In this document: positions 47,805 through 59,231 of the stretch, piece by piece
Layout of the letters: every line of letters begins with the position of its first letter
Numbering within the stretch: position 1 is the stretch's first letter
DNA from: Coenobita brevimanus
Lineage: Eukaryota; Arthropoda; Malacostraca; Decapoda; Coenobitidae
Assembly (NCBI GenBank): GCA_032717465.1
Contig: CM064664.1
Span: 303,001-367,000 of the forward strand
Length of the DNA stretch: 64,000 bases
Direction: 5' to 3'
Translations under genes and position numbers: made by a program
Notes under the pieces: model-generated
Databases searched by the model: none
Told to the model about the DNA's origin: nothing
Seen by the model: only the letters and a program-made list of their open reading frames with translations

Positions 47805-47850
<46 letters not shown>
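46976..47850. repeat. 870-base pyrimidine-rich tract ending in (CT)n
   Basis: Almost entirely C and T on the + strand with scattered A, built from CTCCCTCC, TTCC and CATTC words, and ending in a (CT)n run at about 47808-47849. It lies inside the P-type element. Confidence 0.85.
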
Positions 47851-47854
<4 letters not shown>

Positions 47855-48140
47855 ACTGTTACATCCCCATTAACTAGTAGAAATGTTAATTATGCAATGA
47901 AAACACTTTAACCATAATATGATCAGCTGAAAGTTCTGGGGGCGAAGCTATATAACATTATATTACCTCAGAAAAAAGCAGTATACCCTAAAAGAAAACG
48001 GAAGTCACCTTCGGCCGGCCGTTTATCTCCCACCTGACGTCATCAGAATGTGCGCACGAAGAGACCTTCTCTCCTTGGACCTTGGGGGAGGCAACACGTC
48101 CACGTGGTGTTCGTGTTAGGCGTAGTGTGAGTTAGCAGAA

Positions 48141-48746
48141 GGTGAAAGCACTTGTCTAACATGTAAATGGGTAATATGTTATATTCGAAGTATTATAAAA
48201 GGTGAATAATTAGATTTTGAGTTGAAAAAATAATGGCGGTACCTGAAGTCACGTGGTAGCGCTATTGCTATGCTCATTCTTTTCGTAAAGCATGTACATC
48301 TATAAAAGCAATTGTATAACATGTAGAGGGGTAATATGTTATATTGGAAGTATTATTACAAGGTGAATTATTAGATTTCGAGTGACCTAAACTCACGTGG
48401 TTACGCTGTTGCTATGCTCATTCTTTTCGTAAAGGCACTATTGAAAGTGTGTGTAGTGTGGTAAGGCCTGTACATACCCGATAAAGTGTCACTCAGTATC
48501 ATAATAGTGCCATGTTATCTTATGTGATACTAATCATAGGAGGTTGTAGCCTATAGTTACTGTAAAGTTAGTATGTAAGTTGAAAAATAGTCTAAGTTGA
48601 AAGTCACAGAACATACAGTCAGCAGGTAAATAAGCGCTAGGAAGAATTCTGTTGACGGTGTAAGAGGAGTGGGAAATTCCCCAAGGGCTCTAAATTTAGC
48701 CACCAATTATGGGATAAGCTGTCTCCCAGTGTACCACCGTACCACC

Positions 48747-48795
<49 letters not shown>

Positions 48796-49365
48796 TAGGA
48801 TAAGGCTTACTGTAAATCGTGTACTAGTGTGAAAGCAAATGTCTAACATGGAAAAGGCCAGAATGTAATGTGAGAAGTACTATAAAGGTGGAGAAAATAA
48901 ATTCAGGGGTGAAAAAATAATGACATGACATGATTTACCTACGTAAATTAGCGCTACTTCTATGCTAATTCTTTTCATAAAGCATGTACTTCTGTAAAAG
49001 CAATTGTCTAACATGTAAATGGGTAATATGTTATGTTATAAGTAATCAAAAAGGTGAAAAAATAGAATCTGAGTTGAAAAAAGTATGAAAGACCAAGTTG
49101 TCACTTGGTAAAGAAGCGCTATTCTTATGCTAATTCTTTTCGTAAAACAAGTACATCTATAAAACTAATTGTATAACATGTAAGTGGGTTATATATTATG
49201 TTATAAGTAATCTAAAAGGTGAAAAAATAGCATCTGAGTTGAAAAAAGCATGAAATAAAATGATCTCACATGGTAAATAAGCGCTACTTTTATGCTAATT
49301 CTTGTCATAATGCCTGAAAATATGTACAAACAATTATGTAAAGTTGAAAATGGAATGATGTTATT
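48141..49365. repeat. 163-base satellite-like tandem repeat
   Basis: Units share 'TAACATGTAAATGGGTAATA', 'AAGGTGAA', 'GAGTTGAAAAAA', 'AAGCGCTA' and 'TATGCTAATTCTTTTCGTAA'. Starts at about 48146, 48307, 48830, 48998, 49161 and 49327 give a period of 161-168. Two units lie before and three to four after a 390-base interruption (48440-48825) that holds a (CT)n run at 48749-48793. Confidence 0.8.
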
Positions 49366-49953
49366 GTGGAAGTAATATGGAACATGAAAAAATACAATAG
49401 CTGATGAAATAACGATGTTTGTTATCCATCGGTGACATAATCGACCGATTTTGCTAGGCTCGCACAATGGTACATACCTTATTTCTCATTTTTTTCTGTA
49501 TAAAACCCAATATACTTCTGGTATACATATTTCCAACATATGAATACATGATAATAAACGTATACTGCATCAGTTCAGAGTACCCGTGCCACTGTAGAAA
49601 ACGTACGGCGAAAAGACTACTCATAGAGCATGGCAGTACCTGTCAAACTTACCTGCTCCAGGTAAGCCATTTCTGGACCCAAGGGACACCTTTTTTTGTT
49701 ATTTTCCTTAGTTTCTGACCAAAAGCGAATGTTTGAGCAAAAAAAAAAAAAAAATGGTCCAAAAAAGCCGGGACTGGGGCGGACCAAAGCTCAGAAAACG
49801 TCGGGATTGGGCGGGTTAAATATCGACTGGCTTTTTTGCGAAGCCCGGTGACTGAATTCCGTAGAGTTTTGTGAATCTTCAAATTTATTTTGTGGGTAAT
49901 TTGTACCTTATCTAACGACATATTTTGGCAGGCGATTAGCATTCGGCCCTCGA

Positions 49954-50532
49954 ATGCATTTGTTTCATTTATTCATGTTTCCTCAGACGACATTGGTCGG
50001 CTTTAGGCAGATCTCTTGTCATGAAGGGGTAAATGGATGTCCGATCCGTCCTCACCTGTTTGAAAAATCTCTCCAGACCAGAATGACATTGCTTGGAGAC
50101 AGCATGGATGAAAAGTCAAATGTCACCGGACTAAAGGTAACAGTAGAACGTAGGGGTCTCGCTAGTGCTTTTGTTGACTGTATTTATTCTCGACCAGTTA
50201 TAACTGACGTGGAGAGTGAGCTCTCTCGCCCTCCAACCCCTACTCGCCCTCCGACATCAAAGAGGGCTCTCCAACTTCTCCAGAAGGAAAGGACAGTCTA
50301 CGAGAGTGATGATTTCGGCGATGAGGAGGCGCAAGATGACCCAGGACATCGGGAAAGTGACGCAAACCTGTCGGTCATCTGTGGAAAAAAAAATGCCGCA
50401 GAGCCGTTTCCCCCACACTCTCGCCACCTGCTTGCCGACATATCTTCCTCCAGCGCTCTCCCACACCTCAGCCTACCACTTCAAGGGCAAAATCTCTACA
50501 ATCAGGCCCTTCGGGAGCAGTATGAGTATTGA
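49954..50532 (+). CDS. Unrecognised 192-codon ORF
   Basis: An open frame with a Pro/Thr-rich segment ('SRPPTPTRPPTSKRALQLLQ') and an acidic 'ESDDFGDEEAQDDPGHRESD' segment, ending 'QALREQYEY'. No domain recognised. Its ATG lies in a repeat edge shared with 37594, so the true start may be an internal Met such as at 50104. It could be an exon of an unknown transposon protein; no splice sites were convincing. Confidence 0.3.
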   Translation: MHLFHLFMFPQTTLVGFRQISCHEGVNGCPIRPHLFEKSLQTRMTLLGDSMDEKSNVTGLKVTVERRGLASAFVDCIYSRPVITDVESELSRPPTPTRPPTSKRALQLLQKERTVYESDDFGDEEAQDDPGHRESDANLSVICGKKNAAEPFPPHSRHLLADISSSSALPHLSLPLQGQNLYNQALREQYEY

Positions 50533-52439
50533 GCAGGTGTGTGGGGAAGTGTAAATGGTGTACAGCAGTGCAAAGTTTGTGTATTTTCGTAAATGAGTGA
50601 AATGTGTGATATTATAAGTGAATTATAATAAGTGCTAGGATAAAAGACTTTTATAAGTTCTACAAGTGCATATAAGTGATTTATAGTAAGTGCAATACAG
50701 TTGATACTGTTTATTGGATATTGGTTAGAAAATTAATGGATATACCTTGAGTTTGCCTACCTGTTACCTAAAAGAAAACCACTTGTGAACGGGCCAAAAT
50801 GAACAATACCTGCATCGCTATACCTAAATTATTTAACTCAGTACTCAAGGGGATTGTGCCAAATATGAGCATCAGTGTACCTGTGATGTGAAGTAAAAAT
50901 AATGTTAGTTGTGTAAAACATTTATATGATTTCACTATAACCCTGATTAGTACAAAGCAATCTGATTTAAGGTACAAATAATTACCTCATACTCGACGAT
51001 CATGCGTGAAAGAGCAACAACACTTACTTGTCAAAGTGCAATTACCCGTAATCGTGATGTAAAGTGCAGTTCTAAGTGTCTTAGTAAGGGAGAAATATGA
51101 TTATTTACGGAAGAAGTGAGTACAGAAAAACGACGAGATATTTCCTTTCCCATACACCTACAAGGCATAGTGGCATGGTGGTGTGGGCGGTAAATCCTTG
51201 GGTGAGCCACATGAACCGGGTGATGACTCATTTTCACGGCGGTGAGTAAGGAGGAGTAGAAAAAACGAGTGGAATATTCCACAATCCAAGGACGCACGGG
51301 TAGTGTTACAATCACCACTCCAGTCAGTGCTGCTAACGCTAGCCGGCCGAGCCAAGGCCATTGCCAGTGGCGCACACTCGGAGCTGCGTGTCGAAATGTG
51401 AAAAACCACTAGTCTTCAACTCGTCCTTACTCATCGACGGGACCACCTAGAGACCTCCGGATACCTTCATTGGAAAGAGAAAGACTTGGTGAGTCTTATG
51501 AACTTTCATTGAATTCTCTAGCAATTATAATTTGTCAGATATAAGGGTTTGAAATAAAGGTATTTTTTCCAAAATCTCGGAAATCGCCCGTAGTGAGGAG
51601 TGTGCAGCTGCCTGGAACCCCCCGGCAACTAAGGGTTAATATCCTTTTGTATGTTATATATGCAGAGTACTGGGATGTGTAAAGGATTTATATAACACAG
51701 AGTGTAACAGTAAGGCGTAATAAGCATAATAAATCGCTTAAGAAAAGATGTTCAGGAGCTTCCTTAGCCAACGATAATACGGGCCACAATGGCTAATTGA
51801 ACAGTGACCCCTGTTATATGAACTATATACTGTATGTTACATGTCATTCAGAGTGAACTTAGAGTACTTTCAGGCATTAAAGAGAGAAAGTACAACGGGT
51901 TTTAATGGATTTTTTTCCCTTTGCTCTAAAATATTCGGTGGTATAGTGATACAAACCTCTAAACTAAGAAACTGTGGACTAAATCGCCACAGTTCAGGTT
52001 AGTTTTCAAACTACATCTGTTCACTATACATCTTATGTTATCATCTTAATATCCCATGATTATATTGAAGACTTTTTGAGGATGAAAAGCCAGATACAGG
52101 TTTCACTAATCCCTTCTTAGGCTGAATACAGTGATCTGACTTAAAGTAGAACTAAATAGGAAATGTGTCCTCCAAGTAAAGGAATTCTGAGACTTTGAAA
52201 AGGAAGAATTTCTAAAGAAAAGAAAAGTAAGATGTTGTACAGCCGTTGTTTAATCCTTGATCGTCCGTATCTCTCAGCTGAATAAATATTTCCTGGTATG
52301 AGCCTAAATGAACCATTATATATGTCCTTACTCGCCTGAGTGGGTTATTAGCGTGTAGGACATAAAGTTGTTTATTTACGTATAATTTTTATTTATATTT
52401 AACAGTCCGTTGAAGAGCACTTTGGCAGGTTTATTTGAA
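50533..52439. other. Unassigned intron DNA
   Basis: No gene recognised. 'CCGGCAACTAAGGGTTAA' at 51620-51637 looks like the outer end of a piggyBac-type element (TTAACCCTTAGTTGCCGG in reverse), but a matching partner end was not found. Confidence 0.35.
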
Positions 52440-52550
52440 GGAGCAAAAACATGTAGATGGTTTGGCATGTGATGAGGCACCAGGATTCCAGAGGACTGAA
52501 TGATGTATGAATGATTATGTGGCTCATTCTATTCGGCATGCTGTTTAGTA
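52440..52550 (+). mobile_element. Possible diverged RTE 3' tail
   Basis: 'CACCAGGATTCCAGAGG' then 'GAATGATG.ATGAATG' and 'GTGGCTCATT' resemble the tail of RTE copies 1 and 2 ('GCCAGGATTCCGGGGG', 'GATGATGAGTGAATG', 'GTGGCCCATT'). Short and diverged. Confidence 0.35.
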
Positions 52551-52557
52551 TACTCCT

Positions 52558-54675
52558 TAAAATGCGTGACTTAAAGAACAGTGCCCCCGAAATATACCAT
52601 AGTACCCCCGACGACAGGGCAAGCCAAACACAGCTCAGTATGCCCGAGGATGCGCCGACACCCCCACACGGACCCCACGGGGTAGCCGCCACCAGTCACA
52701 ACCACTCCCGGCAACAGCGACATATGTCAGCCCGGGCCGTGCGCCCCTGTGTCACGCAACCACCACGCCGTCGCCGCCGTAGGAGAAGGACACTACCTTC
52801 ACGGAGTGGAATTGTTGAGTCAGCTAGGGGTGGAGTTGTAAAAGACACTCCAGACGGCGCCCCTCTGGTAGAGACGATCTATGGTCGCTCCCATCCTCGT
52901 GAGACAATCTATGGTCGCTCCCATCCTCGTGAGACAATCTATGGTTGCTCCGAAAGTGCTCCGCTAGAGACGATCTACGGTCACTCCCATCCTCGTGAGA
53001 CGATCTATGGTCGCTCCCATCCTCGTGAGACGATCTATGGTCGCTCCCATCCTCGTGAGACAATCCATGGTCGCTCCGAAAGTGCTCCGGTAAAGACGAT
53101 CTATGGTCGCTCCCATCCTCGTGAGACGATCTATGGTCACTCCAAAAGTGCTCCGGTAGAGACGACCTATGGTCGCTCCCATCCTCGTGAGACGACCTAT
53201 GGTCACTCCGAAAGTGCTCCAGTAGAGACGATCTATGATTGCTCCCATCCTCGTGAGACGATCTATGGTCGCTCCGAGAGTGTCCCGGTAGAGACGACCT
53301 ATTGTCGCTCCCTTCCTCGTGAGACGATCTATTGTCGCTCCGAGGGTGTGCAGAGAGAGGTAAGGAGAGAGACGTCCCTACGGCAGGAAACTAGAGCCAA
53401 GGCTTCCTGTCCCAGAGTGACCCAGCCAGTCCTCACAGCCTCCCCTGGTCTCTGTTCCCTACGCCTGGCTCTAGAGCAGACGCACCTGATGGACCCCAGT
53501 GGAAGTCGTTGCCGCAGCCCTCCCCTGTCGGCGCCCCTAGACGCTGGAGACCACAGCCCACAGTCTCTCTCGGTTCTCCCCAGGACACCCGGGCACCATC
53601 TCCCTATGCCCCCACGACGCCGTAAGGCCCTCACGACAGGCCGGGACTTATCACAGAGGTTCCTGGAGCTATTCGGCCCCAGTCCCGAGGGCCACACGCC
53701 TGAGCCAAGCCCGGAAGTCACGGGAAGCCTAGGACACGAGAGGACGCCCTTACGAGTTATCTCGTGCCCTCTCGGCACGCCTCGCATTGGTGGTGCCCCT
53801 AGCCCGGCAGGATCACCGACGACATGTTCCTGCCTATCCCCCTGATGAATACGTGTGATACTGTAGTACGAGTGATTTAGGTTAAGTGTGATTTCCCCTA
53901 ATGTAAGTATTGTGCAGTGATTTCATATAGTGAATATCGGGGTAAATAAGATCACAGTGAGAAATTAAAGGACGAGTGTGTGGAACAAGATCTGATGAAC
54001 TATACTTACGAGTGACATCCCTGTTATACAATTGGTAAGCCTGTGCCGCCTGGAGATCCCCCTATAAAAACATACTCCCATTACTGTGAGGGAATATTGT
54101 GAAAGGGAGTATTAATGGTATTCTCTCCATCCCCCACGCTACCCATAAATCTTGTTTATCACCCTCTCTCACTCCAATATCCCGAGTAAGTGTGAATCAA
54201 GAATAAAATCAGTTACCAAAGTCCCTCGGCTAGTGGAAACCATATAAACTTCACAGCTAATATCTGCCGCCCTCCAGTATTACCATAACTTTCCCCTAGC
54301 CGTCACAAGTCACTCCCCGCACCTCCCCTATCTCCTCCTAGTGAGACTCAACCCCCCCTCCCGCAACCCCGCGCACGCCTATATTTATTGCACTCCTGAT
54401 ACACTAGGATTGATTGTGTTGTCATTACTATCAGAGAAGCAAGTATCCTGCGAGATACACATATCCTAGATAAGGTTTTATATTGCTATGTATTGTGCTG
54501 TAATATCTGCTGATTTGTCCTGTGTCTGATTGTGGTAATATATGTGTAAAGGTTGTTGCCTAGAGTTTTTGTGTCCTGCCTCTATTGCACTAAGCTCGGG
54601 TCTCGAAAGAGGACCTTGCTCCACGTTAGGTGAAATAGGAACGAGAAGTCGAGCCTAATTTCACCTAGCATTACA
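52558..54675 (+). repeat. 5' LTR of the gag-only element
   Basis: Almost identical to the 3' LTR outside the tandem-repeat block, where it has about 15 units against about 12. The near identity implies a recent insertion. Confidence 0.85.
52562..53845 (+). CDS. 428-codon ORF inside the 5' LTR with tandem 'ETIYGRSHPR' repeats
   Basis: The ATG is the fifth base of the LTR ('MRDLKNSAPEIYHSTPDDRA'). After an arginine run ('PRRRRRRRRTLP') come about 15 units alternating between 10 residues (ETIYGRSHPR, 30 bases) and 12 residues (ETIYGHSESAPV, 36 bases) at 52867-53358, then a Pro/Arg/Ser-rich C-part. Units differ by third-position and occasional amino-acid changes but never shift frame. In the 3' LTR a one-base deletion near 57408 breaks the same frame. 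No known domain. Whether it is translated is unknown; it may be an incidental open frame over a minisatellite. Confidence 0.4.
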   Translation: MRDLKNSAPEIYHSTPDDRASQTQLSMPEDAPTPPHGPHGVAATSHNHSRQQRHMSARAVRPCVTQPPRRRRRRRRTLPSRSGIVESARGGVVKDTPDGAPLVETIYGRSHPRETIYGRSHPRETIYGCSESAPLETIYGHSHPRETIYGRSHPRETIYGRSHPRETIHGRSESAPVKTIYGRSHPRETIYGHSKSAPVETTYGRSHPRETTYGHSESAPVETIYDCSHPRETIYGRSESVPVETTYCRSLPRETIYCRSEGVQREVRRETSLRQETRAKASCPRVTQPVLTASPGLCSLRLALEQTHLMDPSGSRCRSPPLSAPLDAGDHSPQSLSVLPRTPGHHLPMPPRRRKALTTGRDLSQRFLELFGPSPEGHTPEPSPEVTGSLGHERTPLRVISCPLGTPRIGGAPSPAGSPTTCSCLSP

Positions 54676-54740
54676 CTGGTGGCCAGCGTTGGTTCTAGAC
54701 CCGGGCGTAAAAGAGAGGTAATCAGGAAATATTTGGCAAA

Positions 54741-55946
54741 ATGGCAACTAAACCACACGTTCGGTTACCCAAGTTTGACCCCAACCAGTATGATATACAC
54801 ACATAACTGGCAATAATTAAACCCTTACTGGATATTGGCTTTGAAAATGACCAACAAAAAATTGCAGTCACACTACCACTGTTGGGTAAAGCGGCAGCGA
54901 ACATAGCGCCGAAAGTCGTCCCAGAACTCACCTGGCAGAACTTTACAAAGTTCACTGTACAAGCCATCACCCCATCATTGGGGAAAGTAGTGGCTCTATC
55001 CAAATTGGATAGTTTTTCATTCGACGGGGATTTAGATAATACCCTGATACAGGCAAGACGCCTGGTTACTGCTGCCTACCCGGAGGCAGATGAGGAAACC
55101 CGGGATCAGCATACATTTAACACTCTGCTCAGAGTACTCCCAAGTGTTGTGAAACAACACTTCACTATCCATGACCCAACAGGAGACATGGATAGAGATA
55201 TCAGTTTAATGAGGTGCCTTTTAGCCGTCCATGCCACCCCCCAACACATCGGCGAAATAAATCAGTTCCCCGTTGACCTCATCACCATCAACCCATGGGA
55301 ATTTTCTCCGTGCTACCACGGATGCCCGATCCACGACATCCGTGAGCAGCTAGAAGCTGCCCAGTGCAGCCAAAGGACACGAGGGCACTTACAAACCTCC
55401 CCACCATACGCAAATTCCCCTAAGCCTCAGGGGAAGAAAATGCAAAAAAGGAAACACAAAAAGCGCCCCCCCACTGCCCCCGCATCCCACCGTAATGGCG
55501 GGGGCCACCTCACATCTCCCCCAGTCTACGACAGGGGAGAACGTTATCTTTCCTTTTCCTCCCCTCTCACTATCTCTTCTGTTCTACCTTCCCCTATTCC
55601 TGCCCCTAGTTCTAACCTTCCCACCCCACACACCACTATACCCCCTCAACACAAAACCGGCCTCCCTCTTCACAGGCCTCCTAGGACCCTTTCCTCATCT
55701 TCCCCTAACCTACTTCCTAAAACCACCTCCCCCCATCTACTGCCTTCCACCTCCCACCCCGCACCACCCACCACCATCACTTCACAACCGCTCGCTTTCC
55801 CCGCCCACATGGTTAACTCATTCACCTTCCCTATCACACCCTCCTCCTCATCCCCGAACATTCAGACAACCCAGCGAGGCCGCATCTCCCCACCACCACC
55901 GGCTCTCTCTCCCCCTACACCTCACCCCACCTTTCCTCGGCTCTGA
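54741..55946 (+). pseudogene. gag-like gene of the LTR element, one stop
   Basis: Starts 'MATKPHVRLPKFDPNQYDIH', is interrupted by TAA at 54804-54806, and is then open through 'LTWQNFTKFTVQAI' and 'RVLPSVVKQHFTIHDPTGD', resembling a capsid domain, to a basic 'KKMQKRKHKKRPP' and a long Pro/Ser/Thr tail. No zinc knuckle or protease was seen. The remaining region to about 57090 is low-complexity. Confidence 0.55.
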
Positions 55947-56850
55947 CGACACACACCACCTGCCACATCCCACTCCACAGCCCCTGCCAAGCCACCACGA
56001 TTCCAGCACCGCACACCGTCCGCCATCACCCCCACACCCGCACCAACCCCTAGCTTCATACCCACCGCCCACCCCACACCACTAGCACAGAACCCTGCTA
56101 CTGCCCAAACCACCCCACCACCAAACACAGGGATGGCGCCACAAGATTGCACTCCCTCCTCGCCACCTACCCTCCAAGCCAACTCTCCTGCCACCTCACC
56201 ACCGCTACCGACCCCACCCCCCAACCCCCCCCTGCTCCCGCACCGCCTGTCACTTCCACATACGAGTGCTATGTTTCCTCCTTGCCATCCCCCTCCACCT
56301 CCCCTACCACCTCAGCCTCCACCGCCTCCACCACCCCCCACGCCTCACCTGATATCTCACCCGCCACACCTCGCTCACCCTCACCCCTTCCCTCCGCCGC
56401 CTCACCCTTTCCACCCAAGCCCACCTGCCCCCCCCACCCCGCCACCCCCACAGGACAACCCACTACCACCGCCCTCTCCCCTCCACACCTACGCACGCCC
56501 ACTCCAATGATCTCACCTTCTACCGCGCCCCCAACGCGCGCTACAGCCCGTGCTAACCGACCCCACCCACCCCGCATGCCTACTTCCCCACCCACACCCA
56601 CCCTCAGAACCACCACCACCACCCCCTCTGGCCGACTCTCATGCCTACCCATCCGATACACACACACCCCTACACCGCCCACCTCTCCACGACTTCACAC
56701 CATCAAGCTACATCAGGCCCAAATCTCCTCTTCTGTACTCCCCAGAGACTCAACGCCACATTACCACGACACAAAACCTGGCCCTTACCCGCAGTATCCA
56801 GCATTCAGCTCCCAACGACACCGACAGCCACACAAAGCAAGATGAGAGTG
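55540..56850. repeat. G-depleted, C/A-rich low-complexity region
   Basis: The + strand is dominated by CCACC, CCCC, CTCC and CAC words with very few G, so all three + frames read Pro/Thr/Ser/His-rich. Internal part of the gag-only LTR element. Confidence 0.8.
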
Positions 56851-57104
56851 AAGTGGGCCGTATGGGCACCTACCCTTGGCAGGAACCACAGACTCCATGG
56901 GCCACACCACCTGCTAAACCTCTTCCAGTCTACCACCGCCACCTCCACACTCTTCCTCACCTGCGACCCAGAACAAGAAGAGAACCCCTACACTGTCGCC
57001 TGGCAAACTGTGCTGCAACACCTCCAGCCCGTGTACACCACCTCTAACACACAAGCGTTCCACCTCCAGCCACGAGGACGTGACTTTTTACAAGGGGAGA
57101 GTGG

Positions 57105-59122
57105 TAAAATGCGTGACTTAAAGAACAGTGCCCCCGAAATATACCATAGTACCCCCGACGACAGGGCAAGCCAAACACAGCTCAGTATGCCCGAGGATGC
57201 GCCGACACCCCCACACAGACCTCACGGGGTAGCCGCCACCAGTCACAACCACTCCCGGCAACAGCGACATATGTCAGCCCGAGCCGTGCGCCCCTGTGTC
57301 ATGCAACCACCACGCCGTCGCCGCTGTAGGAGAAGGACACTACCTTCACGGAGTGGAATTGTTGAGTCAGCTAGGGGTGGAGTTGTAAAAGACACTCCAG
57401 ACGGCGCCCTCTGGTAGAGACGATCTATGGTCGCTCCCATCCTCGTGAGACGATCTATGGTCGCTCCCATCCTCGTGAGACGATCTATGGTCGTTCCCAT
57501 CCTCGTGAGACGATCTATGGTCGCTCCCATCCTCGTGAGACGATCTATGGTCGCTCCCATCCTCGTGAGATGATCTATGGTCACTCTGAAAGTGCTCCGG
57601 TAGAGACGATCTATGGTCGCTCCCATCCTCGTGAGACGATCTATGGTCACTCCGAAAGTGCTCCGGCAGTGACGATCTATGGTCACTCCCATCCTCGTGA
57701 GACGATCTATGGTTGCTCCGAGAGTGTCCCGATAGAGACGACCTATTGTCGCTTCCTTCCTCGTGAGACGATCTATTGTCGCTCCGAGGGTGTGCAGAGA
57801 GAGGTAAGGAGAGAGACGTCCCTACGGCAGGAGACTAGAGCCCAGGCTTCCTGTCCCAGAGTGACCCAGCCAGGCCTCACAGCCTCCCCTGGTCTCTGTT
57901 CCCTACGCCTGGCTCTATAGCAGATGCACCTGACGGATCCCCGTGGAAGTCGCTGTCGCAGCCCTCCCCTGTCAGCGCCCCTAGACGCTGGAGACCGCAG
58001 CCCACAGTCTCTCTCGGTTCTCCCCAGGACACCCGGGCGCCATCTCCCTATGCCCCCACGACGCCGTAAGGCCCTCACGACAGGCCGGGACTTATCACAG
58101 AGGTTCCTGGAGCTATTTGGCCCCAGTCCCGAGGGCCACAGGCCTGAGCCAAGCCCGGAAGTCACGGGAAGCCCAGGACACGAGAGGACGCCCTTACGAG
58201 TTATCTCGTGCCCTCTCGGCACGCCTCGCATTGGTGGTGCCCCTAGCCCGGCAGGATCGCCGACGACATGTTCCTGCCTATCCCCCTGATGAATGCGTGT
58301 GATACTGTAGTACGAGTGATTTAGGTTAAGTGTGATTTCCCCTAATGTAAGTATTGTGCAGTGATTTCATATAGTGAATATCGGGGTAAATAAGATCACA
58401 GTGAGAAGTTAAAGGACGAGTGTGTGGAACAAGATCTGATGAACTATACTTATGAGTGACATCCCTGTTATACAATTGGTAAGCCTGTGCCGCCTGGAGA
58501 TTCCCCTATAAAGACTTACTCCCATTACTGTGAGGGAATATTGTGAAAGGGAGTATTAATGGTATTCTCTCCCTCCCCCACGCTACCCATAAATCTTGTT
58601 TATCACCCTCTCTCACTCCAATATCCCGAGTAAGTGTGAATCAAGAATAAAATCAGTTACCAAAGTCCCTCGGCTAGTGGAAACCATATAAACTTCACGG
58701 CTAATATCTGCCGCCCTCCAGTATTACCATAATTTTCCCCTAGCCGTCACAAGTCACTCCCCGCACCTCCCCTATCTCCTCCTAGTGAGACTCAACCCCC
58801 CTCCCGCGCCCCCGCGCGCGCCTATATTTACTGCACTCCTGATACACTAGGATTGATTGTGTTGTCATTACTATCAGAGAAGCAAGTATCTTGCGAGATA
58901 CACATATCCTAGATAAGGTTTTATATTGCTATGTATTGTGCTGTAATATCTGCTGATTTGTCCTGTGTCTGACTGTGGTAATATACGTGTAAAGGTTGTT
59001 GCCTAGAGTTTTTGTGTCCTGCCTCTCTTTATTGCACTAAGCTCGGGTCTCGAAAGAGGACCTTGCTCCACGTTAGGTGAAATAGGAACGAGAAGTCGAG
59101 CCTAATTTCACCTAGCATTACA
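57105..59122 (+). repeat. 3' LTR of the gag-only element
   Basis: Repeats the 5' LTR, with about 12 tandem units at about 57415-57797 and a one-base deletion ahead of them that closes the long frame seen in the 5' copy. Confidence 0.85.
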
Positions 59123-59231
59123 CTCCCAGTATCGAATATTCTGTCCTTATATATCCTACCTCATGATGCTTCTTGGTGAGCAAAGCCTCTGGGTGGATTA
59201 TTACATTTTACTATTTTTGTCTTTTTTTCAG

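Larger units (their letters stand above)
46617..48084 (+). mobile_element. P-type DNA transposon remnant with THAP domain
   Basis: Termini are inverted: CAAGGTCCAAGGAGAGAAGG plus TCT at 46617-46639, matched by its reverse complement at 48062-48084. Weaker inner matching includes 'ATGACGTCA.GTGGGAGA' on both arms. The ends are flanked by an 8-bp duplication GGGGAGGC (46609-46616 and 48085-48092). An 8-bp target duplication and an encoded THAP zinc finger are the signatures of the P-element superfamily. The interior after the THAP part is a long pyrimidine tract and no transposase core is seen, so it is a decayed, non-autonomous copy. Confidence 0.7.
52558..59122 (+). mobile_element. Non-autonomous LTR retrotransposon with about 2.1-kb LTRs and gag only
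   Basis: Two long direct repeats (2118 and 2018 bp) start TAAAATGCGTGAC and end AGCATTACA. They enclose 2.4 kb containing a gag-like gene and a proline-rich, G-poor region, with no protease, RT or integrase. The purine tract AAGGGGAGAG precedes the 3' LTR (about 57092-57101). TGGTGGCCAGCGTTGG at 54677 follows the 5' LTR and is the putative primer-binding site. Flanks CTCCT and CTCCC may be a 5-bp duplication with one mismatch. It would need enzymes from another element. It lies in the IR intron and ends 109 bases before exon 8. Confidence 0.8.

Noticed and set aside
45880..51640. A large piggyBac element from the TTAA sites near 45889 to the TTAA at 51634
   Set aside because: The right terminus looks plausible, but no left end with matching inverted sequence and no catalytic core was found.
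52824..53248. Minus-strand frames made of 'ATIDRLTRMG' repeats
   Set aside because: Reverse readings of the 30/36-base tandem units; the + frame covers the whole LTR and is the better candidate.
56133..57417. Proline- and threonine-rich frames in three registers
   Set aside because: All frames are open because the strand is G-poor and stop-poor; no conserved start or domain.
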